A stretch of 32,962 bases of DNA from an uncultured Bacteroidales bacterium. GTDB lineage: Bacteria; Bacteroidota; Bacteroidia; Bacteroidales; UBA932. This document shows positions 1 to 6,768 of this stretch, piece after piece. The translations under genes and the position numbers were made by a program. The notes beneath the pieces were generated by a model. The model was given only the letters and a program-made list of their open reading frames with translations, made no database searches and was not told the DNA's origin. Numbering within the stretch: the first letter of the stretch is position 1; the number at the start of each line of letters is the position of its first letter. The stretch covers positions 1 to 32,962 of the forward strand of contig URDD01000024.1 of assembly GCA_900546395.1 (NCBI GenBank). Reading direction: 5' to 3'.

Positions 1-75
1 GTAGCGGGACCCAGGATTGAACTGGGGACCTCATGATTATGAATCATGCGCTCTAACCAGCTGAGCTATCCCGCC
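1..75 (-). tRNA. tRNA-Met (CAT anticodon)
   Basis: Read on the minus strand this folds as a full cloverleaf: a 7-bp acceptor stem (first pair G-U), a D-arm with the AGCTGGTTA loop, an anticodon stem CATGA/TCATG around the loop TTCATAA (anticodon CAT), and a T-arm with GTTCAATCC. The 3' end runs to the window edge, so one C after the discriminator is visible and I cannot tell whether CCA is encoded. CAT also occurs in initiator tRNA and in the lysidine-modified tRNA-Ile2. The normal D-loop and lack of the three G-C anticodon-stem pairs argue against an initiator. Elongator Met is the better guess, but Ile2 is not excluded. It is the second gene of a two-tRNA unit, 23 bases after tRNA-Gln. Confidence 0.9.
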
Positions 76-98
76 ATATTGTCGTGCAATATTATTTG

Positions 99-169
99 TT
101 GAGATAGAAGGACTCGAACCCTCACTGACAGAGCCAGAATCTGTAGTGCTACCATTACACCATATCTCA
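99..169 (-). tRNA. tRNA-Gln (CTG anticodon)
   Basis: The minus strand gives a complete cloverleaf. The acceptor stem TGAGATA pairs with TATCTCA, and the weak U1-A72 pair is characteristic of tRNA-Gln. The D-stem is GTGT/GCAC. The anticodon stem ACAGA/TCTGT encloses the loop TTCTGGC, giving anticodon CTG, and the T-arm carries GTTCGAGTC. The discriminator base is A and CCA is not encoded. It is the first gene of a leftward tRNA pair, roughly 105 bases downstream of the start site predicted for the promoter at 283-313. Confidence 0.93.
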
Positions 170-282
170 ATGTTTTGTCTTTCCCGCACTTTGTCAGGGC
201 AATTTCCTTACTTTCTTTCCTTTCGGCAAGATTTTTAGTCAGGGCGCAATATCTTGCAACTGCCCTTTTGGTTTTGGGATTG

Positions 283-313
283 CAAAGGTACAAACGATTT
301 TGAAATCTGCAAA
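283..313 (-). promoter_or_regulatory. Bacteroidetes-type promoter of the tRNA-Gln/tRNA-Met unit
   Basis: On the minus strand the -33 element TTTG (310-313) and the -7 element TACCTTTG (283-290) are separated by exactly 19 bases. This matches the consensus TTTG/TAnnTTTG recognised by the Bacteroidetes primary sigma factor. The predicted transcription start is near 276, which gives a leader of about 105 bases before tRNA-Gln. Nothing else in the 226-base gap between tRNA-Gln and ispF looks coding. Confidence 0.82.
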
Positions 314-396
314 CTTTTTTACATAAAAATTTCTAAAATATTTCTCTCCGTCAGAAAAAACGTGCATAGGTTTCAACTCTTTGACAGGCAGACTGG

Positions 397-876
397 TTAT
401 TTTGTCAAAAGAACGACAGCATATACTTCACACCCTTCACCACGTCCGACAAATCCAAGTTTTTCTGTAGTTGTAGCTTTGACGGAAATATTTTCTATGG
501 AAACACCCATTATTTTGGCCATTGTTTCTCTCATCTGCATGATATAGGGAGCAAGTTTAGGTCGCTGCATAGCGATAGTAATGTCTGCATTTCCCAGACT
601 GTAACCATGCTCTTTTATGAGTTTCATTGTTCTTTCCAGCAGTATCTTGCTGTCTATCCCCTTGAATTCGTCAGATGTATCAGGAAAGTGCTTTCCTATA
701 TCTCCTAATGCAAGGGCACCCAGCAATGCATCACACAGAGCGTGTATTGCGACATCTCCGTCGGAGTGTGCTATGCATCCTATCTGGCTGTCTATCCTTA
801 TCCCGCCAAGCCAAAGTTCAAGTCCTTCAGCAAGAGCATGTACGTCATATCCGTTTCCGATTCTTATACTTTCCAT
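397..876 (-). CDS. ispF: 2-C-methyl-D-erythritol 2,4-cyclodiphosphate synthase
   Basis: IspF converts 4-diphosphocytidyl-2-C-methylerythritol 2-phosphate to the cyclic diphosphate with release of CMP, the fifth step of the non-mevalonate isoprenoid pathway, as a cytosolic homotrimer. The 159-residue protein has the metal-binding GYDVH motif (Asp11, His13), the third metal ligand in HSDGDVAIH (His45), the GDIGKHFPDT block and the signature TTTEKLGFVGRGEG. Length matches the family. I chose the ATG at 874-876. An in-frame GTG at 934-936 would add 20 residues unlike any IspF N-terminus. The gene stands alone between the tRNA unit and the divergent mutL-side cluster, with a candidate -7 element at 969-976 that implies a leader of about 86 bases. 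Confidence 0.96.
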   Translation of the reverse strand: MESIRIGNGYDVHALAEGLELWLGGIRIDSQIGCIAHSDGDVAIHALCDALLGALALGDIGKHFPDTSDEFKGIDSKILLERTMKLIKEHGYSLGNADITIAMQRPKLAPYIMQMRETMAKIMGVSIENISVKATTTEKLGFVGRGEGCEVYAVVLLTK

Positions 877-968
877 AGTGATTCTTTTATACTGTCCCGT
901 CCATCTTGTTTGACCGGGATTGGGGCAATGGTACACCCCGTATTTCCTTTATATATTTTTAATGCGTA

Positions 969-976
969 CAAAAATA
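969..976 (-). promoter_or_regulatory. candidate -7 element for ispF
   Basis: The minus strand reads TATTTTTG, a match to the TAnnTTTG -7 consensus. No TTTG is found at the right distance upstream, so this rests on half of the consensus. Transcription would start near 962, leaving an 86-base leader with short GGGG/CCCC and CCCG/CGGG complementarities that may fold. I recognise no known riboswitch in it. Confidence 0.35.
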
Positions 977-997
977 GAAAAATTACTTAAAAATCAG

Positions 998-1005
998 TAA
1001 ATTTG
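998..1005 (+). promoter_or_regulatory. candidate -7 element for the small membrane protein and mutL
   Basis: TAAATTTG fits TAnnTTTG and lies 22 bases before the ATG at 1028, giving a leader of about 16 bases. The expected TTTG at -33 is absent. It sits 21 bases from the opposing ispF element, so the gap is a compact divergent promoter region. Confidence 0.4.
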
Positions 1006-1027
1006 CCCTTCGTTAAAGACAGAAGTT

Positions 1028-1321
1028 ATGGGATTTAATTTTAGTTTCTTTGGAACGCAGGAGCATAGGGTTTTTACTTATAAACCAAGGTATTATGATC
1101 CGGAGAAAGAAGCGTTGAAGGAAAAGTTCGGTGAAGTTGACGGTAGCAGAAAAGAAGAAAAGTATGTACCGGGAACTCTTCTCAAGGGCAGCTTCAGGGA
1201 CGGAAATTACCAGAAGACCAGGGGTGCAAGCAAACTCCAGAAAATAATCGGATTTGTGGGTCTTGCCACATTTTTTATAATTCTGGTGCTGATAGCAAAA
1301 TTTTATTCTTTGCTTTGGTAG
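1028..1321 (+). CDS. small membrane protein of unknown function upstream of mutL
   Basis: This 97-residue protein has no function I can name. Residues 1-75 are polar and charged, with the stretch YKPRYYDPEKEALKEKFG near residues 18-35. Residues 76-95 form one clear hydrophobic helix (IIGFVGLATFFIILVLIAKF), so it is predicted to be anchored in the inner membrane by its C-terminus with the N-terminal part in the cytoplasm. From memory, short proteins with a similar RYYDPEKE motif precede mutL in other Bacteroidetes, which suggests a conserved lineage-specific family. I could not check this. The start is an ATG with a candidate -7 element 22 bases upstream. The next gene, mutL, starts 88 bases after the stop. 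Confidence 0.8.
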   Translation: MGFNFSFFGTQEHRVFTYKPRYYDPEKEALKEKFGEVDGSRKEEKYVPGTLLKGSFRDGNYQKTRGASKLQKIIGFVGLATFFIILVLIAKFYSLLW

Positions 1322-1409
1322 CCGGGCTGCCGTATTTTTTGGCCGATATCTGACGGGAATACAGTTTGTTTTCCTGCCGGTTTTGTTGAATGTCAGAAGA
1401 AAAGAAAGG

Positions 1410-3368
1410 ATGGATATAAGGATATTACCAAGCAATATTGCAAATATGATTGCTGCAGGGGAGGTCGTTCAAAGGCCAGCTTCTGTAGTAAAGGAGTTGA
1501 TGGAGAATGCTCTGGATGCAGGGGCTTCTCAGGTGACAGTCATAATCAAGGATGCCGGGAAAACTTTGATTCAAGTCATTGATAACGGTTGCGGGATGAC
1601 ACCTGATGATGCAGTGGTATGTTTTGAGCGTCATGCGACATCAAAAATAGCTGCCAAAGAAGATTTGGAAAACATATTGACATTTGGTTTCAGGGGGGAG
1701 GCTCTGGCTTCAATAGCCGCAGTGGCTGAGGTGACACTAAAAACGAGACGAGAGCAGGATGAATCAGGATGCGAAGTGGTATTTGCTGATTCCGGGCACA
1801 TTTCCACAAATGAAATTTCGACACCTGCAGGAGCTAATTTTTCAGTGCGTAATTTGTTCTATAATGTGCCGGCGAGGCGCAAGTTCCTGAAATCTGACAA
1901 TGTAGAGTTCAAGCACATAGTGACAGAGTTTACCCATATCGCACTTGCCCGTTATGATAAGGAGTTTACCCTCGTTCACAATGACAGGCCAGTATTTGTC
2001 TTGAAGCCTGCTAAATCACTGAAATTCAGGATTCAGGATATGTTCGGAAAGAATGCAGCCCAAAGTATCATAGATATTGCTGCAGATACTTCGGTTGCAA
2101 GAATTTCAGGATATATCGGGAGACCGGATTCTGCAGTAAAGTCGCAGAGCAATCAGTATTTTTTTATCAACGGACGTTATTTCAAAAGTCCGTACTTCCA
2201 TAAGGCCATAATGAAAGCATATGAAAAGCTTGTTCCGGAAGGATCGGCTCCGTCATATTATGTTTTTATGGAAGTGGCTCCGGATGCTGTGGATGTTAAT
2301 ATCAGCCCTACAAAGACAGAAATTAAGTTTGAGGATGACAGTGTCATTTTCCAGGTGCTTTATGCCTGTGTCAGGGAGGTTCTTGGAAAAAATTCTTTTG
2401 GAGGAAGTATTGACTTCGATGCAGCAGATGCTCCCGAAATACCGGTCTTCGGCAAGAATTTCGAAGAATTGTATCAGGCGGAGGAGCCTCAGATAGGGAC
2501 AGATCCGATGTTCAACCCGTTTGATAATGATGGTTTTCCTTCTGAATCCTCCGGGTTTGACAATTCTTTCGGCATTCCGGGCCAGAGTCCTGAATTGCAG
2601 GGAATTCCTTCAGGAACAATGCCATCACAGCAGGTCTATCACAGCCAAGGATTACAGAATCCTGATTTTCAGTTTGCGGGGCAGTGGAATTCAGGTATGG
2701 ATGACTTTGGAGCACAGGAGGCTGACCTTCCATATATGAGGCATTCGTCATATATTGACAAGAGAGAAGACTACGGAAAACTTTTTGAAGAAAAGACATT
2801 GCCTTCCAAAAGTATTCTGATAGTTCAAGGCAAGTATATATTGACTAATGTGAAGTCGGGAGTTCTTGTCGTGAATATCAGACGGGCCACGGAAAGAATC
2901 CTGTTTGAGCGTTTTTTGGATTCATTCTCGAAAAACGCTCATGTGACACAAGTTTCTCTTTTCCCAGTGTCTGTGCAAGTCGGAGTGGAAAACATGCTGG
3001 TTTTTCAGGAACATTCGGATATGCTTTCTTCGCTTGGATTTGACATAAGGCCGTTCGGCAATGATACAATAGTAGTAAACGGTGTTCCTGAAGGTTATTC
3101 GGCAGAACCGGGAAAAGTGCAGACAATGGTTGCAGACCTTTTGTCTGTACTCTCGGACGCGCACAGTCTTTTGCCTGGAACAGTAGCTTCAGCGATGGCT
3201 GAACGGTTTGCCAAACTGGGTGCGGCAGGGCAGGATGCCATAACTTCTCCGGTTGAGGCACAAAGATTGATAGACAGCCTCTTCTCCTGTTCAAATGCCG
3301 AATATACAAGTTCGGGGCACAGGACAATGATTATAATCCAGACTGAAGATCTGGACAAGAGATTTTAA
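1410..3368 (+). CDS. mutL: DNA mismatch repair protein MutL
   Basis: MutL couples mismatch recognition by MutS to strand removal. This 652-residue protein has the GHKL ATPase motifs: ELMENALDAGA (residues 29-39), DNGCGM (58-63) and GFRGEALAS (93-101). The transducer domain follows, then a linker of about 130 residues rich in Gly, Pro, Ser and Asn, and a C-terminal dimerisation domain from about residue 470. The endonuclease metal motif DQHA(x)2E(x)4E is degraded here: residues 489-495 read NIRRATE, so Asp, Gln and His are lost. The CPHGRP zinc motif is also absent. The start is the ATG at 1410, which follows AAGAAAGG and begins the canonical MDIRILP; an upstream TTG would add nine unrelated residues. 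The rhomboid gene starts 23 bases downstream. Confidence 0.96.
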   Translation: MDIRILPSNIANMIAAGEVVQRPASVVKELMENALDAGASQVTVIIKDAGKTLIQVIDNGCGMTPDDAVVCFERHATSKIAAKEDLENILTFGFRGEALASIAAVAEVTLKTRREQDESGCEVVFADSGHISTNEISTPAGANFSVRNLFYNVPARRKFLKSDNVEFKHIVTEFTHIALARYDKEFTLVHNDRPVFVLKPAKSLKFRIQDMFGKNAAQSIIDIAADTSVARISGYIGRPDSAVKSQSNQYFFINGRYFKSPYFHKAIMKAYEKLVPEGSAPSYYVFMEVAPDAVDVNISPTKTEIKFEDDSVIFQVLYACVREVLGKNSFGGSIDFDAADAPEIPVFGKNFEELYQAEEPQIGTDPMFNPFDNDGFPSESSGFDNSFGIPGQSPELQGIPSGTMPSQQVYHSQGLQNPDFQFAGQWNSGMDDFGAQEADLPYMRHSSYIDKREDYGKLFEEKTLPSKSILIVQGKYILTNVKSGVLVVNIRRATERILFERFLDSFSKNAHVTQVSLFPVSVQVGVENMLVFQEHSDMLSSLGFDIRPFGNDTIVVNGVPEGYSAEPGKVQTMVADLLSVLSDAHSLLPGTVASAMAERFAKLGAAGQDAITSPVEAQRLIDSLFSCSNAEYTSSGHRTMIIIQTEDLDKRF

Positions 3369-3391
3369 TAAATGAAATAAAGATTTGACAG

Positions 3392-4081
3392 ATGTATTAT
3401 TCAAATAACAGAGGCGGTTTTCTTGCGTCTATACCGTCTGTGACGCGCAATATCATTTTCATAAATATATTGGTTATGATAATGACCTCGCTCAACGGCG
3501 AGTTTATGTATGAAAATTTTTCGCTTTTCTATCCTACATCTCCGTTTTTCAAGCCGTGGCAGATTGTGACACATATGTTTATGCACGGCGGATTCTGGCA
3601 TATTTTCTTTAATATGTACACTTTGTTCATCTTCGGATGTGTGCTTGAGAGAATGTGGGGACCTAAAAAGTTCCTGTTTTTCTATTTCGTAACAGGGTTG
3701 GGAGCGGCTTTGCTTCATACCGGTGTGCAGGCCATAGAAATGCAGGTCTATATGCAGCAGGCCGCAGAAGGTTCTACAGCTGCGATTTCTGCCATCCATG
3801 CACTTAAAATGACTCCTACAGTGGGGGCTTCCGGTGCAATCTACGGTGTCCTGCTGGGGTACGCAATGCTTTTCCCTGATTCTGTCCTTACTTTGATATT
3901 CCCTCCTGTATCATTGAAAGCGAAGTGGTTTGTCTTGATATTTGCCGGAATAGAATTGTTTACCGGAGTATTCGGACGAGGAGGCAGCGTAGCTCATTTT
4001 GCTCACTTGGGCGGAATGCTGTTCGGATGGCTTGTGATAATGTACTGGAAGAAAAAACATACATTATATACTTACAAATAG
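3392..4081 (+). CDS. rhomboid-family intramembrane serine protease
   Basis: Rhomboids cut substrate proteins inside or next to the membrane. The 229-residue protein has about six hydrophobic segments. The catalytic dyad is visible as Ser147 in GASGAIYG and His205 in AHFAHLGG. An upstream HxxxN block (HGGFWHIFFN, Asn74) supplies the oxyanion-hole residue, so the enzyme is probably active. A loop of about 25 Ala/Gln/Glu-rich residues (115-140) precedes the catalytic helix and is longer than in minimal bacterial rhomboids. Substrate unknown. It starts 23 bases after mutL, and the next gene starts 22 bases after its stop, which suggests co-transcription. Confidence 0.93.
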   Translation: MYYSNNRGGFLASIPSVTRNIIFINILVMIMTSLNGEFMYENFSLFYPTSPFFKPWQIVTHMFMHGGFWHIFFNMYTLFIFGCVLERMWGPKKFLFFYFVTGLGAALLHTGVQAIEMQVYMQQAAEGSTAAISAIHALKMTPTVGASGAIYGVLLGYAMLFPDSVLTLIFPPVSLKAKWFVLIFAGIELFTGVFGRGGSVAHFAHLGGMLFGWLVIMYWKKKHTLYTYK

Positions 4082-4103
4082 TAGAAAATACCTGTTTCCC
4101 CAA

Positions 4104-5189
4104 ATGAAAAAAACGATAAAGAAGAGTGCAGGACGCATCCTGGCAGGTATAACGTCACGAACATTGATGTCCATTGCCGCCGGGCTTCTGTTGCTTTCCT
4201 ATTTATCGGTTTTCATTAATCCGGCGAAGGCTTGGTTCATGACAGCATTCGGTCTTCTTTTCATACCGCTTGCAATCTTGAATCTTATACTTTTGGTATG
4301 GGCCTTGAAGCGTCGGTCCAGAACATTTCTGATACCGCTTCTATCTTTGTTGCCCACTGTTTTTTTCTTCGGTAAATATTTTCAGTTTTCTTCTTCTGCC
4401 GCAGAAGAAAATGCTGATATCAGAATCGTTTCATACAATGTAGGCAGATTCAGGGCTGCGACTGGAATTGATGATACATCTGCCTGTATGGACTCTATTG
4501 TGAATTTTCTTAAGCAAAGTAATGCAGATGTCATTTGTCTTCAGGAATTTCATATTAAAAATGTATCCGGACTCAAGTCTTATCTTTCGCGGAAATTCAG
4601 AGGCTACAATTCGGAATATTATATGAATATAGGTAAAGGCGGCGCTTCCGGAAATGTAACATTGAGCAGATTTCCGGTGCGGGGAAAGGGGAAGTTAGTT
4701 TTTGAGAAAAGTGCCAATATGGCACTTTATACAGATATTGTGGCAAAAGGTGAGACAATGAGGATATATAATTGCCATCTTGAAAGTTACAGCATATCAC
4801 TTCCGAGGATTGTAAAGTCATTCAGAAATAAGGATAGGGAGTTTTTCCGTAAGACAGAGGAGAAAGTAAGGAGGTCTATTGCACGCCGTCCGAAGCAGGT
4901 GGATATGGTCCTTGAAAATATTGCGGCATCTCCGCTACCGGCTTTGGTTTGCGGAGATTTCAATGATAATCCGATGTCATATACATATTATCGCATTTCA
5001 AAAGGACGTTTGGACAGTTTTGCCGAGGCTGGTCGCGGATTCGGAGCTACTTATTCGTTTTTGTGGCCGATGTTGCGGATAGATTATATTATTTTCCCGG
5101 AGAACTTTTCGGCTGTGTCGCATTTTACACCGAAAGTAAAGTTCTCAGACCATTATCCGGTGATTGCAGGTTTGTCTTTTGAAAAATAA
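4104..5189 (+). CDS. membrane-anchored endonuclease/exonuclease/phosphatase-fold protein
   Basis: The 361-residue protein has three hydrophobic segments (about 20-38, 43-68 and 74-92) followed by a complete EEP (DNase I-like) catalytic domain from about residue 105. Catalytic and metal residues of the fold are all in place: Asn112 in SYNVGRF, Glu148 in CLQEFH, His225 in YNCHLES, Asp285/Asn287 in CGDFNDNP, Asp327 in RIDYIIF and Asp349-His350 in SDHYPV. The fold covers nucleases, phosphodiesterases and inositol phosphatases, so the substrate cannot be called. An odd number of helices after a basic N-terminus would put the catalytic domain in the periplasm; this is inference. It follows the rhomboid gene by 22 bases. 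Confidence 0.9.
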   Translation: MKKTIKKSAGRILAGITSRTLMSIAAGLLLLSYLSVFINPAKAWFMTAFGLLFIPLAILNLILLVWALKRRSRTFLIPLLSLLPTVFFFGKYFQFSSSAAEENADIRIVSYNVGRFRAATGIDDTSACMDSIVNFLKQSNADVICLQEFHIKNVSGLKSYLSRKFRGYNSEYYMNIGKGGASGNVTLSRFPVRGKGKLVFEKSANMALYTDIVAKGETMRIYNCHLESYSISLPRIVKSFRNKDREFFRKTEEKVRRSIARRPKQVDMVLENIAASPLPALVCGDFNDNPMSYTYYRISKGRLDSFAEAGRGFGATYSFLWPMLRIDYIIFPENFSAVSHFTPKVKFSDHYPVIAGLSFEK

Positions 5190-5280
5190 CAGAAGAGGGT
5201 GCGGCGGGGAAAAGTTTCGCAAGCACTGCGCCAATCTTCGAATATCAATAATTTTACTTGCGGAACTTAAGCAGTTTGAT

Positions 5281-5904
5281 ATGGAAAGGACAGAAATATT
5301 GAAAGAAGCATTGGAGGTCTTGCGCTCAGGTGGAGTGCTTCTGTATCCGACAGATACAGTATGGGGACTCGGTTGCGATGCCTCAAATCCCAATGCTGTG
5401 GCCAGAATTTATGATATAAAGAAGCGGTCTGACAGTAAATCTCTTGTCTTGCTTGCCAGCGATTTGGATATGATTGCCAGATATGTGCAAGAGATTCCTG
5501 AGATGGCCGTACAGTTGGTAGAGGTGAATGACAGGCCCATGACGATAATTTATCCTGGGGCAAAAGTTTCGGCAACTCAGGCGGATCCTGTTACTGGCAA
5601 GTTTCCTGTTGACAAATATTCTCTTGCGCCAAATGCTGTGGCAGAGGACGGTACAGTAGGAATCAGGATTCCTATGATGGATTTCTGTGTGGAGCTTGTC
5701 CGTAAATTCGGCAGGCCTATAGTTTCTACTTCCGCGAATATTTCCGGAGAAGCTACTCCAAAGAGATTTTCAGAGATTTCAGAAGAGATAAAAAAAGCGG
5801 CAGACTATACCGTTGCTCCTGAATTGGAAAAAGGTTCTACAGGCCAGTCTTCATCTATAATAAAAGTAGGTCTGGACGCTACGATACAGATTATCCGTAA
5901 ATAG
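5281..5904 (+). CDS. tsaC: L-threonylcarbamoyladenylate synthase (TsaC/Sua5/YrdC family)
   Basis: This enzyme makes threonylcarbamoyl-AMP from threonine, bicarbonate and ATP, the first step of the t6A37 modification of ANN-decoding tRNAs. The 207-residue protein carries the YrdC-fold hallmarks: YPTDTVWGLGCDA near residues 22-34, the basic KKRSDSKSL stretch (47-55) that binds ATP and substrate, and STSANISGEATP near the C-terminus. It has the YrdC domain only, without the extra Sua5 domain. The start is the ATG at 5281; the reading frame stays open 39 codons upstream, but that part overlaps the preceding gene and is unlike the family. It converges with rsmE, 35 bases away. Confidence 0.94.
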   Translation: MERTEILKEALEVLRSGGVLLYPTDTVWGLGCDASNPNAVARIYDIKKRSDSKSLVLLASDLDMIARYVQEIPEMAVQLVEVNDRPMTIIYPGAKVSATQADPVTGKFPVDKYSLAPNAVAEDGTVGIRIPMMDFCVELVRKFGRPIVSTSANISGEATPKRFSEISEEIKKAADYTVAPELEKGSTGQSSSIIKVGLDATIQIIRK

Positions 5905-5939
5905 AAGCAGGGATAGTCAGACAGGCAAGGATATGTTTC

Positions 5940-6674
5940 TTAATCCATATATTTGAAATAAACGGCGCTGACTGCTGTTATGGCAGCAGTTTCAGTACGC
6001 AGCCGTGAATTTCCAAGATGGACAGGCTGGAAGCCGTGCTTGAAAGCAAGTGCGGCTTCTTCTTTTGAAAAGTCACCCTCCGGTCCGATCATTATGATTA
6101 TTTCCGTGCCGGAGTAGCCCTCAAGCGCACTTTTTATTGATTTCTTAGGGTGAGTTTCATCTTCAAAGCAGTAAGCAATAAGTCTTAGAATGCCGTCATC
6201 TGCAGGATTGCCATATTCCTTTATGAATTCTGAAACACTGATGGCTTCCTGTATTTCCGGAACCATTCCTTTAAGTGACTGTTTTGATGCGGATATAAGT
6301 ATTTTTTCTGCACGTGAAGTCTTGAATATTTTCCTTTCAGAATGATTTCCTATTACAGGAGAAATGATATCGACTCCCACTTCACAGGCCTTTTCCATAA
6401 ACCATTCATATCTGTCTGCGTTTTTGGTCGGAGCGACAGCCATCTGTAGCCTGTATGGGTGCAGTCCCCAGTTTTCGGTACACTCGATAATTTCTGCAGA
6501 AACGTTTTTCGGCGAGTCGTCTGAAATCCTGCATCTGTACAGATTACCCTTGCCGTCTGTAACTGATATTTCGTCTCCGCTCCGGTGTCTTAGCACTTTT
6601 ATGCAATGCCCTGACTCTTCCTGTCCCATGCGGCAGATTTTTCCCTCAATTTCATCTGTAAAGAAAAGTTCCAT
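5940..6674 (-). CDS. rsmE: 16S rRNA (uracil1498-N3)-methyltransferase
   Basis: RsmE methylates U1498 of 16S rRNA using S-adenosylmethionine. The 244-residue protein has the N-terminal PUA-like domain with the HCIKVLRHRSGDEI block, and a C-terminal SPOUT domain with the knot motifs IIMIGPEGDFSKEE and VHLGNSRLRTETAA. The loop glycines and the arginine before ETA are conserved. I chose the ATG at 6672-6674; a start ten codons upstream is possible, but family members begin at MxLFF. A TATATTTG -7 match at 6702-6709 would give a leader of about 20 bases. Confidence 0.94.
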   Translation of the reverse strand: MELFFTDEIEGKICRMGQEESGHCIKVLRHRSGDEISVTDGKGNLYRCRISDDSPKNVSAEIIECTENWGLHPYRLQMAVAPTKNADRYEWFMEKACEVGVDIISPVIGNHSERKIFKTSRAEKILISASKQSLKGMVPEIQEAISVSEFIKEYGNPADDGILRLIAYCFEDETHPKKSIKSALEGYSGTEIIIMIGPEGDFSKEEAALAFKHGFQPVHLGNSRLRTETAAITAVSAVYFKYMD

Positions 6675-6701
6675 TTTCTGAAATCCTTTTGTGCCAAAGT
6701 G

Positions 6702-6709
6702 CAAATATA
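6702..6709 (-). promoter_or_regulatory. candidate -7 element for rsmE
   Basis: The minus strand reads TATATTTG, a full match to TAnnTTTG, 27 bases before the rsmE ATG. No TTTG lies at the expected -33 position. It is one half of a divergent pair with the element at 6733-6740. Confidence 0.42.
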
Positions 6710-6732
6710 CGTGTATTTCAAGATAAAGTCAC

Positions 6733-6740
6733 TAACTTTG
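6733..6740 (+). promoter_or_regulatory. candidate -7 element for the DEAD-box helicase
   Basis: TAACTTTG matches TAnnTTTG and lies 28 bases before the helicase ATG, so the leader would be about 22 bases. No good -33 element sits 19-21 bases upstream. It is back to back with the rsmE element, and both probably use the same short 94-base gap. Confidence 0.42.
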
Positions 6741-6768
6741 CCGGGATTATAACGAGAAAGAAAATTTA

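Noticed and set aside
1..75. tRNA-Ile2 (lysidine) instead of tRNA-Met
   Set aside because: CAT anticodon alone cannot separate them; stem sequences look more like elongator Met, so this was kept as the less likely reading.
877..936. Upstream GTG start for ispF
   Set aside because: The extra 20 residues are unlike IspF proteins, which start a few residues before the GxGYDVH motif.
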